Shown in pieces: positions 22,863 through 28,627 of a stretch of DNA of 28,627 nucleotides. The position numbers were made by a program, and so were the translations under genes. The DNA comes from Thermoplasmata archaeon (lineage in GTDB: Archaea; Thermoplasmatota; Thermoplasmata; Thermoplasmatales; GCA-001856825), in assembly GCA_021831005.1 (NCBI GenBank), contig JAKBNO010000014.1:1-28627 (forward strand), read 5' to 3'. Each line of letters opens with the position of its first letter. Position 1 is the first letter of the stretch. The notes beneath the pieces were generated by a model. The model was not told where the DNA came from, made no database searches, and saw only the letters and a list, made by a program, of their open reading frames with translations.

Positions 22863-23561
22863 TCACTTGGAAAGATCCAATATTGCTCTTGCTGTCTCCT
22901 CTGGTTTGGTGATCATTGGGAAGTGACCGGAGTCGATGATCTTGTATTCTCCCTCAATCTTTCCCCATTTTCCTGCGATGAGCTCATTGACATCGCTCCC
23001 GCTCTTTGTACAGAATATGTGAGCGGTTTTGAGCCCGTCATACTTTTCACTCAGAACTATCGGATCCGTCGCATATTTCACTGGCCACGGTGTGGAGAGA
23101 GAGAACATCCACTCTTTGTCTGCACCCGCAACATCTTCTCCTATCATTTTTAGAACATCCTCCGTGAATCGGATTGTGGTCTGACCTGGTTCTAACTTGC
23201 CAAACTCGTCTGGTTGAAAGCTCATCTGTGGGGTCCTTACCTTTTCCGGTCTGAATGTGTCCAGGTACAACAACAGTCTGATCTTGTCCGGTATCTTGTC
23301 TCCCACGGATGCTATGACCTTGGCTGCAAAAGAGTGCCCCACCAGTACGACGTCTTCTAACTGGTTGTACTTTATGACGTTCAGCACATCCATCACTGCA
23401 GTTTCGATGCCAACTTGTGGGGAAAATAGATGGACCCTTTCCCCCATTCCTGTCAGTGTAACAGGGTAGACCAAATTTCCTGCACTCTCAATTTGCGGCG
23501 TAATCTTCTTCCACACCCAGCTACCCAGCCAGGCGCCTGGCACCATTACAAATGTTGTCAT
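22863..23561 (-). CDS. Alpha/beta hydrolase (EstC / hydroxynitrile lyase-like)
   Basis: The 232-residue protein has the compact alpha/beta hydrolase form. FVMVPGAWLGSWVWKKI gives the oxyanion loop, LVGHSFAAKV near residue 72-81 carries the nucleophile Ser77 in a G-x-S-x-A elbow (Ala where Gly is usual), and IDSGHFPMITKPEE near residue 210 carries the catalytic His. The acid residue is not certain; Asp in SGSDVN is a candidate. The order PGAW-GHS-SGHFPM with GERVHLFSPQVG matches the esterase and hydroxynitrile-lyase branch. The substrate is unknown. No signal peptide, so cytosolic. It is convergent with ogg and divergent from arcC; a TATA-like CTTAAGTATTAAG is found about 35-48 bases upstream. 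Confidence 0.88.
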   Translation of the reverse strand: MTTFVMVPGAWLGSWVWKKITPQIESAGNLVYPVTLTGMGERVHLFSPQVGIETAVMDVLNVIKYNQLEDVVLVGHSFAAKVIASVGDKIPDKIRLLLYLDTFRPEKVRTPQMSFQPDEFGKLEPGQTTIRFTEDVLKMIGEDVAGADKEWMFSLSTPWPVKYATDPIVLSEKYDGLKTAHIFCTKSGSDVNELIAGKWGKIEGEYKIIDSGHFPMITKPEETARAILDLSK

Positions 23562-23618
23562 TTTGATATTACCATTAATCCCATTTCAACTCATTCTTAA
23601 TACTTAAGTGGTTTGCGA

Positions 23619-23637
23619 GGGAAAGGATACATTTCCC
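23619..23637. repeat. Short inverted repeat in the hydrolase/arcC divergent region
   Basis: GGGAAA and TTTCCC flank a seven-base spacer GGATACA. It sits between two divergent genes, so it may be an operator half-site pair, though six pairs is short enough to arise by chance. Confidence 0.25.
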
Positions 23638-23743
23638 CTGATCCCGAGATTAGAAGAATGAATATTTTCCATTTTCTACAAACTACTTTGGACGACAATT
23701 TTCATTAGGTCGTAAGAGCTTAGGATTTCTCTGGAGTCAAGAC

Positions 23744-24673
23744 ATGAGAGCTACCCTTGCAGTTGGTGGAAATGCCCTGTTGGAGAAGTATGATAGGGGA
23801 ACTGCTGAAGAGCAGATTTACAGAGCTGAATTGACTGCTAGGAAGACTCTTGAATTTTTCAGGAGCAATGAAGTAGTTCTTACTCATGGGAATGGACCTC
23901 AGGTAGGGGCAATACTGCTGCAAAACGAGTTCTCCAGCTCGGTAAGTCCGGCAATGCCTCTCGATGTCTGTGGAGCCATGTCACAGGGAAATATTGGATA
24001 TTTTTTGCAGACTTCTTTTCAGAAAGTATTCAATGAGTCAGGGATAGACAAGAAAGTGGTAACAGTAATCACAAGGACCGTCGTCGAAAAGGATGATCCT
24101 GCATTCAAGAATCCAACAAAACCAGTTGGCAAATATTACACAAGGTACGAAGCTCAGGTTTTGGAAGCAAACAATGGATTTGTTATGCGGGAAGATGCTG
24201 GACGAGGATACAGAAGGGTCGTCCCTTCTCCTAGACCGGTCGACATTGTTGAGATAGAGCAGATAAGATATTTGATGAACGAAAGGTTCGTTCCCATCGC
24301 AGTGGGTGGCGGAGGGATACCGGTTATCAGAACCGATGGTGGATACACCGGCGTGGAAGCTGTCATAGATAAGGATCTGGCGTCGTCATTGATAGCGATC
24401 GAGTTGAATGTTGACATTTTCATAATCTTGACAGCGGTGGATGCAGCCTACATCAACTTCAACAAACCCAACCAGGAAAAACTCGGAACAGTTGGAATAG
24501 ATGAACTGAAGAAACTGAAGTCAGCAGGTCACTTCGCTGCCGGAAGCATGCTACCAAAGATAGATGCAGCGGTGAACTTCGTGGAAAAAACTGGTAGAAA
24601 GGCGATCATAACGAATGCAGAAAATATGAGTGATGCTTTGTCTGGCAAAGCCGGGACAATAGTGACTGCTTAG
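23744..24673 (+). CDS. arcC: Carbamate kinase
   Basis: Carbamate kinase catalyses the reversible transfer of phosphate between carbamoyl phosphate and ADP; in archaea it can yield ATP from carbamoyl phosphate or supply it. The 309-residue protein has the usual length and the amino-acid-kinase fold. Visible are LAVGGNALLEKYDRGTAEEQ at the start, VLTHGNGPQVGAILLQNE near 46-62, GRGYRRVVPSPRPVDIVE near 160-177 (family signature), AVGGGGIPVI, IDKDLASSLIA, and GSMLPKIDAAVNFVEKTG near 270. GGAGTC a few bases before the ATG is the likely ribosome binding site. The gene ends four bases into the convergent phosphoribosyltransferase gene. No arginine deiminase or ornithine transcarbamylase is in the window. 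Confidence 0.95.
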   Translation: MRATLAVGGNALLEKYDRGTAEEQIYRAELTARKTLEFFRSNEVVLTHGNGPQVGAILLQNEFSSSVSPAMPLDVCGAMSQGNIGYFLQTSFQKVFNESGIDKKVVTVITRTVVEKDDPAFKNPTKPVGKYYTRYEAQVLEANNGFVMREDAGRGYRRVVPSPRPVDIVEIEQIRYLMNERFVPIAVGGGGIPVIRTDGGYTGVEAVIDKDLASSLIAIELNVDIFIILTAVDAAYINFNKPNQEKLGTVGIDELKKLKSAGHFAAGSMLPKIDAAVNFVEKTGRKAIITNAENMSDALSGKAGTIVTA

Positions 24674-25320
24674 ACCTTTGATATCTTACCGTCGTTGAAC
24701 TTGATTTTGTTGTTGTGTTCCAACCAGGATAAAGTTTCGTCGAATTCTCTATGAGAGATGAACAGGTCATTTTTCTTATGTAGACAATATTCAATTTCCT
24801 CCCTTGTCATTGAAGTTCCCATGCATCCGAGGATGAGATTCCTGAAATCCTCCTTCTTGTTCCACGGGAATATGAACCATTTCCAGTTGTCAGCTGTTAT
24901 CTCTTCTGCAAAGTAGTCGGGTACGACTTCTGATTTGTTGATGTGAATGAACGTGGCCGTTTTGACTATCTTAGGATTCTTCTGTTTTGTCGCTTCAATT
25001 GCCAGTTTTATGGATTGGCCTGTATCGGTTATGTCATCGACCACCAGAACAGATCTTCCGCTCAAGTCCTTGACCATGGGATAAGTCACAGCAGCCTTCC
25101 CATCAGGTGTTGCAGTGATACCCCAGTGTTCCGTCTTGAGTGTGAAAATGTCTTTTATGCTAAGATAATCCGAAACTATTCGTGCAGGGACCAGTCCTCC
25201 TCTGATGACAGAGATGACACAATCGAATTTGAAATCCCCGATTTTCTCAACGATTATTTCGGCCCATCTTTCAATTTCTTCCCAGCTCACAACCCTCGAG
25301 GGAACCCTTTGAAAGTCCAT
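24670..25320 (-). CDS. Purine-type phosphoribosyltransferase (COG2236-like)
   Basis: The protein belongs to the type I phosphoribosyltransferases, likely hypoxanthine, guanine or xanthine salvage. The PRPP-binding motif VLVVDDITDTGQS is at about residues 91-103, and the flexible-loop region CVISVIRGGLVPARIVSDYL precedes it. A C-terminal part of about 70 residues (from FRNLILGCMG) includes a helical end, seen in archaeal members. I choose the ATG at 25318-25320 (MDFQRVPSRVVSWEEI), giving 216 residues, because a TATA box GCTTAAATAAAG (25344-25355) lies 24-35 bases upstream and the longer open frame to 25431 covers that promoter. The base specificity cannot be read from sequence. Confidence 0.9.
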   Translation of the reverse strand: MDFQRVPSRVVSWEEIERWAEIIVEKIGDFKFDCVISVIRGGLVPARIVSDYLSIKDIFTLKTEHWGITATPDGKAAVTYPMVKDLSGRSVLVVDDITDTGQSIKLAIEATKQKNPKIVKTATFIHINKSEVVPDYFAEEITADNWKWFIFPWNKKEDFRNLILGCMGTSMTREEIEYCLHKKNDLFISHREFDETLSWLEHNNKIKFNDGKISKV

Positions 25321-25343
25321 TATTATCAAGTCATAGTGTTTCT

Positions 25344-25420
25344 CTTTATTTAAGCTCTTTTTAGACGAGGAACCAGTGCAGCTTGTGCCCATTGAATTGC
25401 TACAAGAAAAGGGTTTAAGC
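25344..25420. promoter_or_regulatory. Divergent promoters of the phosphoribosyltransferase and dtdA genes
   Basis: For the minus strand, GCTTAAATAAAG (25344-25355) precedes the ATG at 25320. For the plus strand, GGGTTTAAGC (25411-25420) lies 21-30 bases before the dtdA ATG at 25441, which predicts leaderless dtdA mRNA. No ribosome binding site is seen before either start. Confidence 0.5.
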
Positions 25421-25440
25421 CAAAAGTTCATTTAAGAGCG

Positions 25441-26181
25441 ATGAAAGTTGTGTATGGCAACGACGATGTTGCCGGCAGGAACATTAGTTATTTCCTTGAA
25501 AAGAATTTTGCAGTTGACGTTATAGCACTCGAAGAGCATCCAATCTATCACGACTATCCCGAGAAAGAGGCAGGCGCAAGAAAAGATGAGTTGATTATAA
25601 TCCCGAGCCAGCACAAGAGCCTCAAGAATATCAGGAGTCTAACCGTCCATGCAGCTGGGAACTTCGACACAAACGACTATGGTGGAGCAAAGAATAAGAT
25701 GACACTATACGACGGGAAGTATGCTCGCGGAGTTCTTATGAACATCAACAAGTATGCCCAGGGATTGAATTTTGAGGTCACGTACGAAGCCACTCACCAC
25801 GGTCCTTACTCTGAAAATCCGCTGTTGTTCGTGGAGATCGGTTCTAGCGATCTCGAGTACGGAGACAAGGAAATTGGATACATGATGGCAAGGGCGATTT
25901 ACGAATCATACGGCGAGGAGGCTGAGATTTACTGTGGAATCGGGGGAATGCACTATTCTAGCAAGTTCACCAAGATGGCAATCAACGAGGGATTGGCGTT
26001 TGGCCACATCGCCTCGAAATACAGGTTCGCGTCCCTCACTCCGGATTCTCTAAATGAAATGTTTCAGAAGTCTATCGGGGCCGAGGGTTTCCTGATAGAG
26101 AACAAGTCCTTTGATTCCCTGCAAAAGAATTCACTCAAGAAGATGCTGGATTCAAAATCCCTTAACTACAGATTTGTTTAA
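25441..26181 (+). CDS. dtdA: D-aminoacyl-tRNA deacylase, archaeal DtdA (DTD2) type
   Basis: DtdA removes D-amino acids (notably D-Tyr) wrongly attached to tRNA, guarding the homochirality of proteins. The 246-residue protein has the family motifs in order: TVHAAGNFDTNDYGG from about residue 68, YEATHHGPYSENPLLFVEIG from about 115, IYCGIGGMHYSSKFT near 165-180, and FGHIASKYRF near 190. These His-rich motifs line the zinc-dependent site. The ATG follows a TATA box by the distance expected for leaderless mRNA. Its 3' end is one base from the convergent deoxyhypusine synthase gene, and tyrS lies just beyond, a likely source of D-Tyr-tRNA. Confidence 0.95.
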   Translation: MKVVYGNDDVAGRNISYFLEKNFAVDVIALEEHPIYHDYPEKEAGARKDELIIIPSQHKSLKNIRSLTVHAAGNFDTNDYGGAKNKMTLYDGKYARGVLMNINKYAQGLNFEVTYEATHHGPYSENPLLFVEIGSSDLEYGDKEIGYMMARAIYESYGEEAEIYCGIGGMHYSSKFTKMAINEGLAFGHIASKYRFASLTPDSLNEMFQKSIGAEGFLIENKSFDSLQKNSLKKMLDSKSLNYRFV

Positions 26182-26182
26182 C

Positions 26183-27094
26183 CTAGAGAGAGGCTACAAT
26201 TAGTGGGAGCAAGACCGTTGCTTCACCTTCTATCAGGACCTGCTTTGCACGCGGTTTTATCTTTCCCCAGGAAACAGCTTCCCTTGGCTGCGCTCCCGAG
26301 AGACTTCCATCAAATTCCTGAGCCGTTGTTATGTAGATCGCGTAGTCCAGTCCACCCCTGAACTGGTTCCACCATATCACGTGGTGCTTTGAGATCCCGC
26401 CACCGATAATGATTGCCCCCATTTTCCCTTTGGCAGAGTTGAAAACGATTTCGCTAAGTCTGTGCTCATCTTCCAGCGAATCGATAGCAAAATCGTGATT
26501 CATTTCCCAGAAAGACCAGAGCTGTGATCCGAACGATCCGTCTGTATATCCCGGAATGAAAATGTCTACTCCGTTTTCGTATGCGGCATTTAGGATTGAG
26601 TTCTTTTTCATTTGCTTTCCCAGATCTCTGAGAAGGTCCGTTATTGTCCACTTCTTTTTCTTCTCATATTCTTTTTCAAGAAACGGCATCATCTTTTCTT
26701 CTATGATCTTCCCGTAGTGATCCTGCGGGATTACCACGTTACCAAGTCTGTATTTCTTCTCTCTGAGAAGCACGGCATCATTGAGCATGAAGTCGCCACG
26801 GTAGTAGTTCTTGTAACTCCGTGCCAGATCGTGGTCGACAGTTCCTGCGGTGGTGATTATGTGGTTTACGATCCCTGAATTTATCAGGTCCACTATTGCA
26901 CCTCTGGTACCGGTAGAAACTATGTCAGCAGTGAAGCTGAGGAACGTTTCGACCTTGTTCTTCTTCATCTCTTTGATGATTTCGACTGCCGCTCCAAGCT
27001 TTGGTGCAGTGAATCCCCCAGAATGTTCAAACTGGCCCAGAAGTTCGGAGACTTTCATCCCTTTTCTGGTCCTTACGTCCTCAACGGGTTTCAT
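26183..27094 (-). CDS. dys: Deoxyhypusine synthase
   Basis: This enzyme moves the aminobutyl group of spermidine to a Lys of translation factor aIF5A, the first step of hypusine formation. The 303-residue protein has VSTGTRGAIVDLINSG and HIITTAGTVDHDLARS for NAD binding, FIPGYTDGSFGSQLW near residue 180, AIIIGGGISKHHVIWWNQ with the conserved His pair, TTAQEFDGSLSGAQPREAVS, and the catalytic Lys278 in SWGKIK, which forms the enzyme-substrate imine. Length is near the archaeal norm of about 310. All key residues are kept. The ATG overlaps the tyrS stop by four bases, so the two genes are coupled. Confidence 0.95.
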   Translation of the reverse strand: MKPVEDVRTRKGMKVSELLGQFEHSGGFTAPKLGAAVEIIKEMKKNKVETFLSFTADIVSTGTRGAIVDLINSGIVNHIITTAGTVDHDLARSYKNYYRGDFMLNDAVLLREKKYRLGNVVIPQDHYGKIIEEKMMPFLEKEYEKKKKWTITDLLRDLGKQMKKNSILNAAYENGVDIFIPGYTDGSFGSQLWSFWEMNHDFAIDSLEDEHRLSEIVFNSAKGKMGAIIIGGGISKHHVIWWNQFRGGLDYAIYITTAQEFDGSLSGAQPREAVSWGKIKPRAKQVLIEGEATVLLPLIVASL

Positions 27095-28095
27095 TTGAAT
27101 TCCTCCATTAGAAGCTTCCTCTCCGGATTGCTCTCGAAGTATTTCTTCGATGGCTCAAGAATCTCGATCAGCTTATGGGAAAGACTCTCTTTGAGATCTG
27201 AAGGATGAATTTTCCCTTCCACGAAGTCGCGTTCTAGATCGGCATACGCTGCATACTCCTCCCTCTCCCCTATCTGGACGCCATCGTTGTAGAAATTGAA
27301 AACTATGTTCTTGTAGATCTGAAGAATCGGGTTTCCTTCAACTGTTTTCTCGGGACAGAAGGCTGACTTAATCTTCCTTGAAATATCTTCGGGAGAATCG
27401 TGAATGAATATTGCAGAGTCCGCCTTGCTCTTGCTCATCTTGTTCATCGGGTCCATCCTGTTCCCTCCCTTGAGTGATGAGATGAGAGGGCTGTGTATCG
27501 CAACAAACCCCTTCTTCCCCACTTTCTTGTGAATGTCTCTCGCAAGCATGTGGACGTGCCTCTGATCCATTCCTCCAAATGCCACGTCCAGGTCCATGTA
27601 AAAAATATCAGTTGCCTGCATCATCGGGTAGATCAGCTTTGAGGAATCTTTGTCGGCGTCTTCCTCGTTTCGTCCCATTATCGGGAGTGCTCTCTTTATC
27701 CTGGAGATAGTGAGCGCTTTTGCTACCCTAAGAAGAAGAGCCCAGTAATCGGAATTTGCCACAAGTTCCGAAGCGTAAAGAAATTTCACTTTCGGATTTA
27801 GACCGCAGGATAGGAACCCCTGCCTCATGTATTCGGCATTCCTCCTGATTTTCTCCATGTCCCCACCAAACTTGTCGTTTACTGCAGCGTGCCAGTCCGC
27901 TAAGAGAAGTGTCATCTCTATTCCAGCTTCAGCAGCGAGGTTGAAAATGTTAGTCCAATATAGACCCGTTCCAATGTGGAGGGGACCAGACGGCTCGAAG
28001 CCTGCATATCCCTTAGCAGCATCTAGTGTTCTCAGTTCCTCTGCGGTTATCACTTCCTGGACAACTGACTCCAACCTGGAAAGGTCTTTCAGCAT
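27091..28095 (-). CDS. tyrS: Tyrosyl-tRNA synthetase
   Basis: TyrS charges tRNA-Tyr in a two-step reaction with ATP. The 334-residue protein is the compact archaeal/eukaryotic form. GFEPSGPLHIGTGLYWTN holds the class I HIGH-type motif (residues 40-43), YPMMQATDIFYMDLD and GGMDQRHVHMLARDI form the Tyr-binding helix and the family DQR motif, and NKMSKSKADS carries KMSKS at 219-223. The anticodon-binding C-terminal part ends at KKYFESNPERKLLMEEF. A likely TATA element GAAATAAAG lies about 20-30 bases before the ATG at 28095. It leads a two-gene unit with dys. Confidence 0.96.
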   Translation of the reverse strand: MLKDLSRLESVVQEVITAEELRTLDAAKGYAGFEPSGPLHIGTGLYWTNIFNLAAEAGIEMTLLLADWHAAVNDKFGGDMEKIRRNAEYMRQGFLSCGLNPKVKFLYASELVANSDYWALLLRVAKALTISRIKRALPIMGRNEEDADKDSSKLIYPMMQATDIFYMDLDVAFGGMDQRHVHMLARDIHKKVGKKGFVAIHSPLISSLKGGNRMDPMNKMSKSKADSAIFIHDSPEDISRKIKSAFCPEKTVEGNPILQIYKNIVFNFYNDGVQIGEREEYAAYADLERDFVEGKIHPSDLKESLSHKLIEILEPSKKYFESNPERKLLMEEFK

Positions 28096-28367
28096 GATTC
28101 GACAAATATTCTCTTTATTTCATTGTTGCTATAGCCAACGTTGTTTGGACTACTTTTCCTACATACCTTCTCTCTTTGATTTCACGACGATGTCTAACCC
28201 CCTTCCTCCCACGTATCTTTTGGAAGCAGTTCATAATATCTCGTCTACTTTAACTTGTCATTGACATAATCTCGACGTGTATGAGCAACATATGGTTTGA
28301 ATGAGGTACCTCTGCGATTAGGATCCTGAACCTAAAGGACCCCACCGAAATTATTAATGGGAAGAGG
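28096..28367. other. Intergenic region between tyrS and the hexuloisomerase gene
   Basis: This 272-base gap holds the tyrS promoter near 28111-28122 and is otherwise without a supported gene. AT-rich AAATTATTAATGG at 28349-28361 lies just past the hexuloisomerase stop on the minus strand and might help terminate it. I see no RNA gene. Confidence 0.45.
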
Positions 28368-28627
28368 TCAGAGCCAGATTGCGTGGCGTTTTCTCAGATC
28401 TGCTTCCTTCTCTCCTCTTGCTTTCATAAGAAGTGCGACCATTGAATCAAGAAGGACGTGGGAGGATGCTTCAAAGAGAGTTCCCAGAGGGGCAAGATCC
28501 GATGACTTGTTTGTCTTCAAAACTATCCTGAAATCGCTTGCCTTGTAGATCGAGTTCTCTTTAGATGATGTGATGGAAATTATCTTCGCGTTCACTTTCC
28601 TGCAAATTTGCGCCACCAGGAGAGCAC
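28368..28627 (-). CDS. hxlB: 6-phospho-3-hexuloisomerase (SIS domain), 5' end outside window
   Basis: This SIS-domain isomerase interconverts D-arabino-3-hexulose 6-phosphate and fructose 6-phosphate. With hexulose-phosphate synthase it supplies ribulose 5-phosphate in archaea that lack a full pentose phosphate pathway. The frame runs off the right edge; 85 or so C-terminal residues are seen. ALLVAQICRKVNAKIISITS is the end of the SIS sugar-binding fold, and LAPLGTLFEASSHVLLDSMV with the terminal RKRHAIWL is the diagnostic C-terminal part (LAPxGT-FE and the final RHA). A full protein would be near 180-200 residues. Other SIS isomerases are possible but lack this ending. Confidence 0.88.
   Translation of the reverse strand, partial: ALLVAQICRKVNAKIISITSSKENSIYKASDFRIVLKTNKSSDLAPLGTLFEASSHVLLDSMVALLMKARGEKEADLRKRHAIWL

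Noticed and set aside
25321..25431. A 37-residue N-terminal extension of the phosphoribosyltransferase
   Set aside because: It would cover the TATA box at 25344-25355, has a Ser/Lys-rich sequence unlike the family, and the ATG at 25320 fits the promoter distance.
1..28627. Insertion sequences, CRISPR arrays or a defence island
   Set aside because: No transposase, terminal inverted repeats, regularly spaced repeats or known defence genes were seen; the window is dominated by core genes.

Overview
The window reads as a chromosomal segment of a Thermoplasmatales-type euryarchaeon. The evidence is a single fused RNA polymerase B subunit of 1205 residues, split A'/A'' subunits, archaeal ribosomal proteins L18e and L30e, RpoN and RpoH, Pelota, deoxyhypusine synthase, the archaeal DtdA deacylase, MptE, a 2-methylcitrate dehydratase-type protein and FolD. 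TATA boxes lie about 25-40 bases before many starts, and GGTGAT-type ribosome binding sites or nearly leaderless starts are common. GC content looks moderate. The genus is not determined. No insertion sequence, CRISPR array, rRNA or prophage was seen.

Layout. 1-2260 (+): 3' part of folD, then rpl18e, rpl13, rps9, rpoN and a tRNA-Pro(GGG) one base after rpoN. 2298-5611: mostly minus strand (GNAT acetyltransferase, YwiC-like membrane protein, PrpD-family protein), with a broken Trp-rich small ORF in the gap at 3250-3456. 5872-7595 (+): an MtaB/CDKAL1-type tRNA methylthiotransferase, a frameshifted YCII-like gene and a DUF167 gene. 7673-16450 (-): the RNA polymerase operon rpoH-rpoB-rpoA1-rpoA2-rpl30e-nusA, in overlapping or nearly touching genes. 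16634-17287 (+): an AT-rich control region with a palindrome and one or two unknown small genes. 17572-18709: a BtuF-like binding protein without a signal peptide, divergent from a ubiquitin-like protein ending in Gly-Gly. 18698-22054 (-): a tight five-gene unit wHTH-DUF373-mptE-Mut7-C RNase-pelA. 22215-24673: an apparently frameshifted Ogg2 DNA glycosylase, an alpha/beta hydrolase and carbamate kinase. 24670-28627: a purine-type phosphoribosyltransferase, dtdA, then dys-tyrS, and the 3' part of a 6-phospho-3-hexuloisomerase gene.

How the genes fit together. Most of the window is information processing: transcription (RpoN, RpoH, RpoB, RpoA', RpoA'', NusA-like), ribosome parts (L18e, L13, S9, L30e), tRNA supply and modification (tRNA-Pro, TyrS, methylthiotransferase, DtdA), elongation-factor modification (deoxyhypusine synthase) and ribosome rescue (Pelota with a neighbouring RNase). 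A smaller part is one-carbon, pterin and central metabolism (FolD, MptE, PrpD, carbamate kinase, PRTase, hexuloisomerase).

The points most worth a second look are: an L13 gene whose only well-placed start is ATT; a FolD that appears to lack the catalytic Lys and Gln; an extra N-terminal region of about 120 residues on RpoA''; a NusA-like protein with degraded GxxG motifs; an RNase gene overlapping pelA; and two genes with single-base frameshifts next to short homopolymers.
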